A DNA stretch of 64,000 nucleotides from Halomarinibacterium sedimenti (lineage in GTDB: Bacteria > Bacteroidota > Bacteroidia > Flavobacteriales > Flavobacteriaceae): contig NZ_JAHWDP010000004.1 of the NCBI RefSeq assembly GCF_019312585.1, positions 1 through 64,000 on the forward strand. Direction: 5' to 3'. The first letter of the stretch is position 1, and the number at the start of each line of letters is the position of its first letter. Under the pieces are notes generated by a model. That model had not been told where the DNA came from. It made no database searches and was given only the letters and a program-made list of their open reading frames with translations. Position numbers and translations under genes: made by a program. Positions 8,534 to 17,123 of this stretch are shown here, in pieces.

Positions 8534-9585
8534 AATCCTAATATTTTTTTCAGTTTTTCTTTGTCAATTGCTGCACCTGCAAAATCATCAAATCGTTTTT
8601 GGGTTACTTCAATAATTCGATCGCTAATAAATTTGGCCCCTTCTCGAGCGCCCTGTTCGGGGCTTTTTATTACACACTCCCATTCCATGACTGCCCAAAC
8701 ATCACAGCCGTATTCGGTTAATTTACTGAATACTGTTTTGTAGTCTATTTGTCCATCACCTAAAGAGCGATAGCGTCCAGCACGGTCTTTCCAGTCGCTA
8801 TACCCGCCAAAAGCACCGCGTTTTCCATCGGGAATAAATTCGGAATCTTTTACATGAAAGGATTTTATAAATTCGTGATAATGGTCAATGTATTGAATGT
8901 AATCTAATTGCTGAAGCACAAAATGACTTGGGTCGTATAAAATATTTACTGCTTTGTGATTGCCTGTGGCTTTTAAAAATCGTTCAAAAGTAACCCCGTC
9001 GTGTAAATCTTCCCCTGGGTGAATTTCGTAACAAACAGCAACTCCGTTTTCTTCAAATTCATTTAATAACGGAAGCCACCGTTTTGCCAATTCTTCAAAA
9101 CCCATTTCTACTAAACCCTCTGGGCGTTGTGGCCATGGGTGCCATGTATGCCAGAGCAATGCACCACTAAAAGTGGCGTGAGCTTTTAGCCCTAAATGTT
9201 TGCTGGCTTTTGCTGCGCTAATAAGTTGTTGACGAGCCCACTCGGTGCGCTTTTTCGGGTTGTTTTTGCAGTCGTCTGGAGCAAAATTGTCGAACATTAA
9301 ATCGTATGCAGGATGCACCGCTACCAATTGTCCTTGGAGGTGAGTAGAAAGTTCGGTGATTTCGAGTCCAAAGCTGTTAATTTTTCCTTTTAGTTCGTCA
9401 CAATACACTTTGCTTTCTCCGGCAAGATTTAAATCGATTAATCTACTTTCCCAAGTAGGGATTTGAATTCCCTTATATCCTAAATCTGCTGCCCATTGGC
9501 AAATACCTTCCAAGGTATTGAAAGGTGCTTTGTCATCCATAAATTGGGCTAAAAAAACAGCAGGTCCTTTAATGGTTTTCATCAT
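8530..9585 (-). CDS. Sugar phosphate isomerase/epimerase family TIM-barrel protein (cytoplasmic)
   Basis: 351 residues, no signal peptide. AP-endonuclease-2-type TIM barrel. Likely metal and substrate ligands are in 'CYEIHPGEDLHD' (about 190), 'NILYDPSHFVLQ' (about 219-230), 'SFHVKDSEF' (about 248) and 'VMEWECV' (about 305). The family covers xylose isomerase-like, inosose and 3-keto-sugar epimerases; the substrate cannot be told from sequence. Its placement between the DUF1080 genes and the Gfo/Idh/MocA dehydrogenase suggests work on a keto- or dehydro-sugar inside the cell. Two ATGs in a row (9585, 9582) are possible starts. Confidence 0.85.
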   Translation of the reverse strand: MMKTIKGPAVFLAQFMDDKAPFNTLEGICQWAADLGYKGIQIPTWESRLIDLNLAGESKVYCDELKGKINSFGLEITELSTHLQGQLVAVHPAYDLMFDNFAPDDCKNNPKKRTEWARQQLISAAKASKHLGLKAHATFSGALLWHTWHPWPQRPEGLVEMGFEELAKRWLPLLNEFEENGVAVCYEIHPGEDLHDGVTFERFLKATGNHKAVNILYDPSHFVLQQLDYIQYIDHYHEFIKSFHVKDSEFIPDGKRGAFGGYSDWKDRAGRYRSLGDGQIDYKTVFSKLTEYGCDVWAVMEWECVIKSPEQGAREGAKFISDRIIEVTQKRFDDFAGAAIDKEKLKKILGL

Positions 9586-9594
9586 TGTATGCTT

Positions 9595-10728
9595 TTATAA
9601 TTCTTTCCAAACATTACCCTCTTTGTGGGAGGCAACGCTGGTTTCAATAAAGTTCATTCCGCGAACACCATCTCGCATGGAGGGAAATTCGGCTTTATCA
9701 TATGGTTGATTTCTTACCGCTTTTGCCACTCCTTTGTATATATTCCCCATAGCATCAAAAATACCTTCAGGATGTCCTGGGGGCAACTTAGTTCCGTCCA
9801 GAGATAGTTTACTATTGTAAACGTTTCCAGGTTTTAACGTTTTAATGGGCTCACCGTCTACTAAATGGTATAAATAATTAGGGTTTTCCTGTTCCCATTT
9901 TAACGCCCCTTTTTTCCCGTAGACCGCCACGGCAAAATTATTTTCTTCGGCGGTGGCAATTTGGCTAGCTCTTATAACCCCTTTGGTGTATTTTCCTAAA
10001 CGTACTAATACGGTGCCGTCGATATCCATTTGGTTATCGTCGTACAAATGGTTGAGGTCTGCCAAAATGGTTTTTACTTCCATTCCCGTAACAAACTCCA
10101 ACATCTGGTATGCGTGAACTCCAATATCTCCCATACAGCAGCTTATCCCCGATTTGGAAGGGTCTAATCTCCATGTGGTATTACGCTTTTCTTTATCGTG
10201 AATAATGGGATTAATCCATCCTTGGTAGTATTGTACATCTACTTTTTGAATGTCGCCAAGAACACCCTCTTCTATCATTTTCTTCATTTGGCGTACCATT
10301 GGGTAGCCTGTATAGGTATGGGTAAGTGCAAAAATGTTGTTGTTTTGTTTCTGAATGGCTTCCAATTCTAGAGCCTCGGCATAGGTCATGGTCATCGGCT
10401 TTTCACAAATAACATGAAAGCCATTTTCAAGTAGCTTTTTCGCCATGGGAAAATGCAAAAAGTTAGGTGTTAAAACTGAAAACACCTGAATCCTTTCACT
10501 TTTTGCTAATTTTAATTCTTCCGCTACCATGGTGTCAAAATCTTTATAGATTCTGCTAGTTGGGATTCCTATTTCGTTGGCAAAAGCCTTATTAGCTTCA
10601 AAATCGGGATTAAAAACGGCCCCTGTTAATTGATAAGCGTCAAACATGCTAGCGGCTACCCGGTGCAATACTCCAATTAGAGAATCGCCACCGCCGCCTA
10701 GGACACCCCATCGTATTTTGTTACTCAT
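9595..10728 (-). CDS. Gfo/Idh/MocA-family NAD(P)-dependent oxidoreductase
   Basis: 377 residues. The Rossmann motif 'GVLGGGGDSLIG' is at about 8-19. 'VICEKPMTMT' (about 109-118) is the hallmark EKP motif, whose Lys is catalytic. 'GDIGVHAYQMLEFVTG' (about 196-211) supplies the usual catalytic Asp/His pair. No signal peptide is present, so it is cytoplasmic. Such enzymes oxidise or reduce cyclic sugars and inositols at C3. It lies 9 nt upstream of the TIM-barrel gene and 4 nt downstream of the permease gene, in one operon. It may interconvert glucoside and 3-keto-glucoside with NAD after import. Confidence 0.9.
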   Translation of the reverse strand: MSNKIRWGVLGGGGDSLIGVLHRVAASMFDAYQLTGAVFNPDFEANKAFANEIGIPTSRIYKDFDTMVAEELKLAKSERIQVFSVLTPNFLHFPMAKKLLENGFHVICEKPMTMTYAEALELEAIQKQNNNIFALTHTYTGYPMVRQMKKMIEEGVLGDIQKVDVQYYQGWINPIIHDKEKRNTTWRLDPSKSGISCCMGDIGVHAYQMLEFVTGMEVKTILADLNHLYDDNQMDIDGTVLVRLGKYTKGVIRASQIATAEENNFAVAVYGKKGALKWEQENPNYLYHLVDGEPIKTLKPGNVYNSKLSLDGTKLPPGHPEGIFDAMGNIYKGVAKAVRNQPYDKAEFPSMRDGVRGMNFIETSVASHKEGNVWKEL

Positions 10729-10732
10729 AGTT

Positions 10733-11962
10733 TTATTCTTTGTATTCTATTTTTTCGTTTTTAAATAATAAGGCAAAAAGCACTAAAACTCCAGCTGCAA
10801 ATAATGCAGGGAAGGTCCAAATGGATTGCCAAGTATGACCTCCTTCAGTAATAATATTCGAATCAGTAATTTTTCCCGCCACATAAAATCCAACAAGCAT
10901 ACCTACCCCATACGTTGCTAAGGTAATTAACCCTTGCGCAGCACTTTTTACTTTTTCACCCGCTTTGCTATCTGTATAAATTTGGCCTGATACGAAGAAA
11001 AAGTCATAACATATTCCGTGGAGCACAATTCCAGTGATTAACATAAAAAATAACTCGCCAGCATTTCCATAGGCAAAGAGTAAGTATCGTAAGACCCAAG
11101 CTAACATTCCAAACAGAATGGTCTTTTTGAATCCAAATTTTTTGAAAAAGAAAGGAAGTAATAGCATAAATAATACTTCCGAAATCTGTCCTGCTGAGGC
11201 CCAAGCGGTAGAGTTTTCTACACCACTTTCAGTTAAAAAAGGACTCAGATTTTGATAGTAAAAGGCTAATGGAATACAGATTAATACCGATGCTAGGAAA
11301 AATACTAAGAAATTTCTATCCTTTAATAATTTAAGGGCGTCTAATCCTAATATATCAGATAGAGTAACTTTTTCACCTTTGGGAACACTAGGAGGTGTTT
11401 TTGGAAGTAGAAAACTAAAAACTCCCAAAACAGCTGAGGCTATTGCGGTCATTAAAAAAGTATTAGATAACATTCCTTGGCCTATATTTTCTAACGAGTC
11501 CCATTGAAAGGCAAAACTAATAAGGAGCCCTGCAACGATCCATCCTATGGTACCCCAAACTCTAATAAGTGGAAAGTCTTTTGAAGGATCTTTCATTTGG
11601 TTAAATGAAACTGAATTCACCAAGGCAAGAGTAGGCATATAGGCAATCATATATCCTAAAACGTAAGGATAAAAAACAGGAAAATCTGTGGCTTGCGACA
11701 TTTGATACATTAATACGGCACCAATTAAATGTAATACACCTAATATTTTTTCTGCATTAAAAAAACGATCTGCGATAAGTCCTATAATAAAAGGGGCAAT
11801 AATCGCTCCCCAAGATTGTGTGGAGTATGCCATACCAGTTTCGGCACCAGAGGCAGAAAGGTTATTTCCTAAAAAAGTACCCATAGTAACAAACCAGCCT
11901 CCCCAAATAAAGAATTCGAGGAACATCATAAACGATAATTGAAAACGAGTGGTTGATTTCAT
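10733..11962 (-). CDS. NHS-type MFS permease (nucleoside/sugar:H+ symporter family)
   Basis: 409 residues with about 12 hydrophobic segments. The N-terminal 'FMMFLEFFIWGGWFVTMGTFL' and 'SQSWGAIIAPFIIGLIADRFF' are typical of the NupG/XapB-like nucleoside-proton symporter family. In Bacteroidota, relatives of this transporter sit in sugar clusters with Gfo/Idh/MocA and TIM-barrel genes, so the cargo here may be a sugar or keto-sugar rather than a nucleoside (inference). It is inner-membrane, and is followed at 4 nt by the dehydrogenase gene. Confidence 0.85.
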   Translation of the reverse strand: MKSTTRFQLSFMMFLEFFIWGGWFVTMGTFLGNNLSASGAETGMAYSTQSWGAIIAPFIIGLIADRFFNAEKILGVLHLIGAVLMYQMSQATDFPVFYPYVLGYMIAYMPTLALVNSVSFNQMKDPSKDFPLIRVWGTIGWIVAGLLISFAFQWDSLENIGQGMLSNTFLMTAIASAVLGVFSFLLPKTPPSVPKGEKVTLSDILGLDALKLLKDRNFLVFFLASVLICIPLAFYYQNLSPFLTESGVENSTAWASAGQISEVLFMLLLPFFFKKFGFKKTILFGMLAWVLRYLLFAYGNAGELFFMLITGIVLHGICYDFFFVSGQIYTDSKAGEKVKSAAQGLITLATYGVGMLVGFYVAGKITDSNIITEGGHTWQSIWTFPALFAAGVLVLFALLFKNEKIEYKE

Positions 11963-11972
11963 ATTTTTTAGA

Positions 11973-12953
11973 TTAGTTAGCTTTTTCTAGTCCCTTAATG
12001 ACCAAATTCTTTGTTGCCATAATTCCTTCTGAAGGATCTTCGTATTCTTCATTTTCGTATTCTACCCCAATATATCCTGAAAAACCGGCATCTTTAAGTA
12101 TTTGCATCATTTTGTAATAATCAATCTTTGTTTCATCCCCATTTTCATCAAAATTTTGAGATTTTGCAGATACAAATCCTTTAGCGTGTTTCATCAATTT
12201 TGCAATTCCTTCATAACGATCGTATTCCTCTAAACAAGGCCCATTCCATCGGTTACTTTTTTCTCTTAAAACACAAAAATTGCCAAAATCGGGAAGAACA
12301 CCAACGTTGGGCATATTTACTTCATCAATCACCGCAACCATATAATCTGCATTATTAGAGAGTTGTGCATGATTTTCGGGTAAAATCATAATATTCTTTT
12401 CGGCCGCATAGGCACCTAATTCCTTTAAGGCGGCGACAGAAGCATTATGCCATGGTTCTAACTCTGTAAAGCCAAATAAATTTACTCGAATAGCAGGTGA
12501 ACCAACAGCGGCGGCGGCATCAATCCAATTCTTGTGTTTTTTAATAGATTCTTGTCTCTTTTTTTCGTCTGGATCTGCTAATTCGCCTGCGGTATCAATC
12601 ATAATTAGACCAAAGGATACCCCTGCCGAATCATTTTTAATTTTCCATTCATTAGCTAGGTTCATCACCCAATCTTCATAGGGAATGGTAGTGTCTTTGG
12701 GATATAACTGATCAACATATTCAATCATATCGAATCCTAAATCTTTTGAGCGTTTTGCAAAATCCATGGGATCCATTAATCCTTTTTGAATGGGTAGGTG
12801 AAATGACCATTGTGCTAATGAGAATTTAACATCATTTGTTGGAATTGTGTCATTAGAAACAACGGTTTCTAAGGTTTCTGCAGGTTCTTCTTTGCCGTTT
12901 TTACAGGCCATTAATGTGGTTAGGGAGAATAAAAGGATAAAGATATTTTTCAT
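11973..12953 (-). CDS. Lipoprotein with a sugar isomerase/epimerase-type TIM barrel
   Basis: 326 residues. Lipoprotein signal peptide with Cys in 'LMAC' (about 17), then a short linker and an AP-endonuclease-2-type barrel. 'IMILPENHAQLS' (about 194-205), 'GVLPDFGNFC' (about 222) and 'YIGVEYENEEYEDP' (about 295) hold candidate metal and acid/base ligands. An isomerase fold outside the cytoplasm is unusual but recurs in Bacteroidota 3-keto-sugar clusters. It is the first gene of the minus-strand operon, 10 nt before the permease gene. Confidence 0.83.
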   Translation of the reverse strand: MKNIFILLFSLTTLMACKNGKEEPAETLETVVSNDTIPTNDVKFSLAQWSFHLPIQKGLMDPMDFAKRSKDLGFDMIEYVDQLYPKDTTIPYEDWVMNLANEWKIKNDSAGVSFGLIMIDTAGELADPDEKKRQESIKKHKNWIDAAAAVGSPAIRVNLFGFTELEPWHNASVAALKELGAYAAEKNIMILPENHAQLSNNADYMVAVIDEVNMPNVGVLPDFGNFCVLREKSNRWNGPCLEEYDRYEGIAKLMKHAKGFVSAKSQNFDENGDETKIDYYKMMQILKDAGFSGYIGVEYENEEYEDPSEGIMATKNLVIKGLEKAN

Positions 12954-13064
12954 TGTATGAGGATGTTGGTTATTTAAGTTTTATTTTTTTGAAAAATTTC
13001 TTCTAAGATAATCCTTTTTTGAAAGGACTCAATCCCTAAAGGGCATCGATTGCGAATTTCGCAC

Positions 13065-13080
13065 CCGAAAACGTTTTCGG
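13065..13080. promoter_or_regulatory. Perfect palindrome of LacI-family operator type
   Basis: CCGAAAACGTTTTCGG, a perfect 16-bp palindrome with a central CpG, the usual form of LacI/GalR-family operators. It sits in the intergenic region between the two divergent arms of the sugar cluster (12953 and 13236), where one repressor could control both. No lacI-type gene is in the window. The inner 12 bp recur upstream of gdhA at 22840-22851. Confidence 0.7.
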
Positions 13081-13106
13081 TTGTCAATCTTGTTCTTTTA
13101 GGAATG

Positions 13107-13114
13107 TATTTTTG
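13107..13114 (+). promoter_or_regulatory. Putative -7 element for the GMC oxidoreductase operon
   Basis: TATTTTTG matches TAnnTTTG and starts 27 nt after the end of the 13065-13080 palindrome. The 5' leader to the ATG at 13236 would be about 115 nt. The -33 box is not clear. The rest of the 282-bp intergenic region (12954-13235) holds nothing else I can name. Confidence 0.4.
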
Positions 13115-13235
13115 TGTAATCGGAAAAAATAGCGGAAATTAGTAGTTAACTTTATAGTTCTTAGTTTAAGATTTTGCGACTTCTATACTAAGATATTTTT
13201 AGACTAAAATCACTTTTAAAACTAATAAACACACA

Positions 13236-14933
13236 ATGGCAAACCCTGATGAAATGTATGATGCTATCGTAGTTGGTTCTGGAATAAGCGGCGGATGGGC
13301 TGCAAAGGAACTTTGCGAAAATGGCATGAAAACCTTGGTTCTTGAAAGAGGACGAATGATAAAACACATTGAAGATTACCCAACAGCTAATATGGATCCT
13401 TGGGATTTTAAGTTTAAAGGGCAATTACCTGTCGAAGAACAACAAAAACAGCTCAAACAAGCTAGAACTGGATACACCACAGATGAAGCACACAGGCATT
13501 TCTTCGTGAATGATTTGGTGCATCCTTATAATGAAACAAAAAGATTCGATTGGATTCGCGGATATCACGTGGGAGGTCGTTCTATTATGTGGGGGCGTCA
13601 AAGTTATCGTTTAAGTGATATTGATTTTGGGGCTAACAAAAAAGAAGGAATTGCCGTAGACTGGCCTGTTCGATATAAAGATATAGCGCCGTGGTATGAT
13701 AAAGTGGAAGAATTTATAGGAGTAAGTGGGGAAGCCCTTGGACTTGAAGTATTGCCTGATGGAATATTCTCTCCTCCTATGGAATTAAACTGTGCCGAAA
13801 TAGAATTAAAAGAATCTATGGCTAAGAATTATGATGATGGAAGATTGGTAACTATTGGTCGTACGGCCCATCTTACAGGGACTAAAACTCATGACGGTCG
13901 TTCCAATTGTCAATTTAGAAACCGTTGTATGAGAGGATGCCCATTTGGAGGTTATTTTAGTAGTGTTTCTTCAACACTGCCTGCGGCTGAAAAAACAGGA
14001 AATTTAACATTACGACCTAACTCAATTGTACACGAAGTTATTTATGATGATGCTACAAAAAAAGCTACAGGTGTTAGGGTTATAGATTCAGAAAGTGGAG
14101 AAAAGATGGTTTTTAATGCCAAAGTAGTTTTCTTATGTGCTTCAGCCATTGCAACTGCCAGTATATTACTTCAGTCCAAAAGCGATAGATTTCCTAATGG
14201 AATGGGCAATGATAGTGGAGAGTTAGGATGTAATATCATGGACCATCATTTTAAAGCAGGAGCATGGGCCAATGTAAATGATTTTGAAGACAAACATTAT
14301 AAAGGACGTAGACCTAACGGACTTTATATTCCAAGATTCCGAAACATTGGCGGAAAAACAGATATGCCCAACTTTAAAAGAGGGTATGGATATCAAGGAG
14401 GTGCTAGCCGTGGTCGTTATGACGAAATGGTCGCCGAACTTGGCTATGGAAAAGATTTAAAAAAGGCCGTGACAGAACCTGGAAATTGGAGAATGCTCCT
14501 TTTAGGGTTTGGAGAGTGCCTACCGTATCATGAAAATAAGATGACGCTAGATTACGACAAACTTGATAAGTGGGGATTGCCTACCATTACATTTGATGCC
14601 GAGTGGAAAGAAAATGAATACGAAATGCGTAAAGATATGGTGCAACAAGCTGTTGAAATGCTAGAAAAAGCTGGATTTAGTGATATTGAACCTTGGGATG
14701 ATCCTGGAGCACCAGGATTGGGAATCCACGAAATGGGAACGGCTCGTATGGGGAAAGACCCCAAAACATCTGTTTGTAATGGAAACAATCAACTCCATGC
14801 GGTACCTAATGTGTACTGCACCGATGGTTCTTTTATGACCTCGGCTAGTTGTGTAAACCCATCACTAACCTATATGGCATTTACTGCACGAGCTGCAAAT
14901 CACGCTGTTAATCAAATTAAAAAAGAAGCCTAA
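13236..14933 (+). CDS. GMC-family FAD oxidoreductase (sugar dehydrogenase catalytic subunit)
   Basis: 565 residues. The FAD-binding Rossmann motif 'VVGSGISGGWAAKEL' is at about 12-26 and 'GGRSIMWGRQ' at about 112-121. A Cys-rich 'CQFRNRCMRGCPFGG' lies at about 226-240. The C-terminal 'GIHEMGTARMG' (catalytic His about 495) and 'YCTDGSFMTSASCVNPSLTYMA' are GMC signatures. Its size and the partner gene match gluconate/fructose-dehydrogenase-type flavoprotein subunits. It has no signal peptide. The stop overlaps the start of the subunit-3 gene (TAATG), whose Tat-like signal may export both as a complex. It likely oxidises a sugar or glycoside to a keto form. Confidence 0.93.
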   Translation: MANPDEMYDAIVVGSGISGGWAAKELCENGMKTLVLERGRMIKHIEDYPTANMDPWDFKFKGQLPVEEQQKQLKQARTGYTTDEAHRHFFVNDLVHPYNETKRFDWIRGYHVGGRSIMWGRQSYRLSDIDFGANKKEGIAVDWPVRYKDIAPWYDKVEEFIGVSGEALGLEVLPDGIFSPPMELNCAEIELKESMAKNYDDGRLVTIGRTAHLTGTKTHDGRSNCQFRNRCMRGCPFGGYFSSVSSTLPAAEKTGNLTLRPNSIVHEVIYDDATKKATGVRVIDSESGEKMVFNAKVVFLCASAIATASILLQSKSDRFPNGMGNDSGELGCNIMDHHFKAGAWANVNDFEDKHYKGRRPNGLYIPRFRNIGGKTDMPNFKRGYGYQGGASRGRYDEMVAELGYGKDLKKAVTEPGNWRMLLLGFGECLPYHENKMTLDYDKLDKWGLPTITFDAEWKENEYEMRKDMVQQAVEMLEKAGFSDIEPWDDPGAPGLGIHEMGTARMGKDPKTSVCNGNNQLHAVPNVYCTDGSFMTSASCVNPSLTYMAFTARAANHAVNQIKKEA

Positions 14934-15622
14934 TGGATAGAAGACAAGCCTTACGAAACCTAGGATGGGGAGCTGGAGCCTTAGTAGCAACACCTACCAT
15001 TATTAGTATATTACAAAGCTGTAAAGAAGCGGGACCCACTTTTACCCCAGCTTTTGTTACGCAAGCACAAGGACATGCACTAAAAAGCATGGTGGATTTA
15101 ATCATTCCTAATGACGAAGAAATACCTGGTGCAGTGGCCATGGGAGTACATCAATTTATTGATAGTTATTGGAATGAAGTACTGCCTTCAGATAAAGCCG
15201 ATATTGAAGATGAATTTTGGGAAGTTTCTTCCTCAAGGGAAAAGCAATTTGTAAAAAATGCTTTTAATACGTTTGAAGCTGAATTTAAAGCGACCTTTAA
15301 TAAAGAATTGGATAAAGGAACGCCAGAAGAATTTGATCAAATGCTAGCGAAGTACTTAAAAACACCTAAAGAAACTCAAATAGAATATGGTAGAAAGTAT
15401 GGGGAGTTTTTAGAAGCAAGTAAAACAGATCCTGCTGCTACTTTTGATAAAGATGCACAGTTGTTTTATTTAACCTCTTCCATTAGAGGATTAACGGTTT
15501 GGGGATGGAAGACAAGTGAAGAGATTGGTAAAAATGTACTTTGGTACGATCCGGTTCCTGGACAACAAAAAGGGTGTATTCCTTTAAGCGAAGCAGGAAA
15601 CGGAAAAGCTATGGCTTTATAA
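14933..15622 (+). CDS. Gluconate 2-dehydrogenase subunit 3-like partner protein
   Basis: 229 residues. The N-terminus 'MDRRQALRNLGWGAGALV' is Tat-like (RR followed by a hydrophobic stretch), and 'LQSC' near residue 28 may be a lipobox. The body holds 'LKSMVDLIIPNDEEIPGAVAMGVHQFID' (about 49-77), the core of the small subunit of GMC-type sugar dehydrogenases. The small subunit is needed for assembly and export of the flavoprotein. It overlaps the GMC gene by 1 nt, so it is translationally coupled. No cytochrome c subunit gene follows, unlike many three-subunit members. Confidence 0.9.
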   Translation: MDRRQALRNLGWGAGALVATPTIISILQSCKEAGPTFTPAFVTQAQGHALKSMVDLIIPNDEEIPGAVAMGVHQFIDSYWNEVLPSDKADIEDEFWEVSSSREKQFVKNAFNTFEAEFKATFNKELDKGTPEEFDQMLAKYLKTPKETQIEYGRKYGEFLEASKTDPAATFDKDAQLFYLTSSIRGLTVWGWKTSEEIGKNVLWYDPVPGQQKGCIPLSEAGNGKAMAL

Positions 15623-15632
15623 TTTTAAAGAA

Positions 15633-16568
15633 ATGAACCGCAGAAAATTTATACAAAAGGGAGCCTTAACGGGTTCCCTTTTTACATTAGGAGGAAGTGT
15701 TTTGGCTACTGAATTGATTTCAAAAAAGACTCAATTTATAACTGGAAAGCATTCATTTAATTTAAAATATGCTCCTCATGATGGGATGTTTAAAGCTCAT
15801 GCTGGGGAAGATATTATTGCTCAGTTAGAGTTTATGGCGGCACAAGGGTTTACTGCTTTTGAAGATAATGAAATGCGAAACCGCCCTATGGAAGAACAAA
15901 ACCGAATAGCTTCAAAAATGGAGCAATTAGGTATGGAAATGGGCGTTTTTGTGGCACACAAGATTTATTGGAAAGAACCTAATCTGGCTAGTGGGAAACA
16001 AGAATGGCGAGATGAGTTTCTTCAGTATATAAAAGACGCTGTTGAGATAGCAAAAAGAGTAAATGCTAAATGGATGACGGTAGTCCCGGGACATGTTGAT
16101 TTACGCTTGGACAATGATTTTCAAACGGCAAATGTGGTTGAAACTTTAAAGCGGGCAAGTGATATTTTGGAGCCTCACAATTTAACCATGGTTTTAGAGC
16201 CACTTAATTTTAGAAATCATCCGGGTTTGTTTTTAAACGAATCTCCACAAGCTTTTCAAATTTGTAAAGCGGTGGATAGCCCTTCTTGTAAAATACTTTT
16301 TGATATTTACCACCAGCAAATTCAAGAAGGAAACTTACTACCTAATATGGAGGCTTGTTGGGATGAGATTGCTTATTTTCAAATAGGAGATAATCCTGGG
16401 AGAAACGAACCTACCACTGGAGAAATTAATTATAAAAATGTATTTAAATACATTTATGAAAAGGGGTATAAAGGTATTTTAGGAATGGAACATGGGAATT
16501 CGGTTTCTGGAAAAGAAGGCGAACAAAAAGTCATTGATGCCTATAAAAAAATGGATGATTTTTTATAA
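15633..16568 (+). CDS. Tat-exported hydroxypyruvate isomerase-like TIM-barrel protein
   Basis: 311 residues. N-terminal 'MNRRKFIQKGALTGSLFTLGG' is Tat-like (RRKF plus hydrophobic stretch). The barrel matches hydroxypyruvate-isomerase-like proteins: 'MVLEPLNFRNHPG' (about 186-198, catalytic Glu), 'KILFDIYHQQIQEGN' (about 222-236), 'YFQIGDNPGRNEP' (about 248-260) and 'GILGMEHGNS' (about 284-293, second Glu). It lies 10 nt after the subunit-3 gene, in one operon. It probably acts on the oxidised sugar in the periplasm; the true substrate is unknown. Confidence 0.87.
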   Translation: MNRRKFIQKGALTGSLFTLGGSVLATELISKKTQFITGKHSFNLKYAPHDGMFKAHAGEDIIAQLEFMAAQGFTAFEDNEMRNRPMEEQNRIASKMEQLGMEMGVFVAHKIYWKEPNLASGKQEWRDEFLQYIKDAVEIAKRVNAKWMTVVPGHVDLRLDNDFQTANVVETLKRASDILEPHNLTMVLEPLNFRNHPGLFLNESPQAFQICKAVDSPSCKILFDIYHQQIQEGNLLPNMEACWDEIAYFQIGDNPGRNEPTTGEINYKNVFKYIYEKGYKGILGMEHGNSVSGKEGEQKVIDAYKKMDDFL

Positions 16569-16606
16569 AACCACCCATTTTCAAATTATGGCAAAAATAA
16601 ATCGAG

Positions 16607-17119
16607 TTATTCTACTATAAATTTTCCTTTCATCATAGCAACATGCCCCGGAAAGCTACAGATAAAGTCATAAGTTCCTGCTGCGGGTGCAGTAAATGTA
16701 ATGCTTGTAGATTCACCTCCACCCAACATTTTTGTGTGAGCTATAACCTCTTTTCCATCTTCAGGAATCCAATCTGTCGCCTCCCCAGCTTCAGAAGCTT
16801 TTATACCAAATTCTTGCATATTTACGCCCTGCATTAGTAGTACAAAGTTATGTCCCATCACTTTTTTATCTAATTTCCCCACATGTCGAAGTGTTAAGGT
16901 AACTTCTTGTCCTGCTTTTACTTTAATCTCATTTTTATCGTATTGCATCATGTCGTTTCCAGTAAGTGCTACATTTACTGTATTGGAATCTTCAACTTTT
17001 TCGGTTTTTTGAGTCCCAATCTTCATGGTCTCTTTTTCTTCTTTCTTTTCTTCTTTTCCACCACAGCTTATAAAAAAGCTTAAGGATACTAAGAGTAGTA
17101 ATGACATTATTTTTTTCAT
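16607..17119 (-). CDS. Azurin-type blue copper lipoprotein
   Basis: 170 residues. Lipobox ISC with Cys19, a charged Lys/Glu linker (22-45), then an azurin domain. Copper ligands are visible: His90 (MGHNFVLL), Cys154, His159 and Met163 (in ICSFPGHVAMMKG), with the family's C+5 and C+9 spacing. It is a one-electron carrier at the envelope. It is probably cotranscribed with the upstream hydrolase gene (4 nt gap). It is convergent with the GMC operon, so any role as electron acceptor for that dehydrogenase is inference. Confidence 0.92.
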   Translation of the reverse strand: MKKIMSLLLLVSLSFFISCGGKEEKKEEKETMKIGTQKTEKVEDSNTVNVALTGNDMMQYDKNEIKVKAGQEVTLTLRHVGKLDKKVMGHNFVLLMQGVNMQEFGIKASEAGEATDWIPEDGKEVIAHTKMLGGGESTSITFTAPAAGTYDFICSFPGHVAMMKGKFIVE

Positions 17120-17123
17120 AGTT

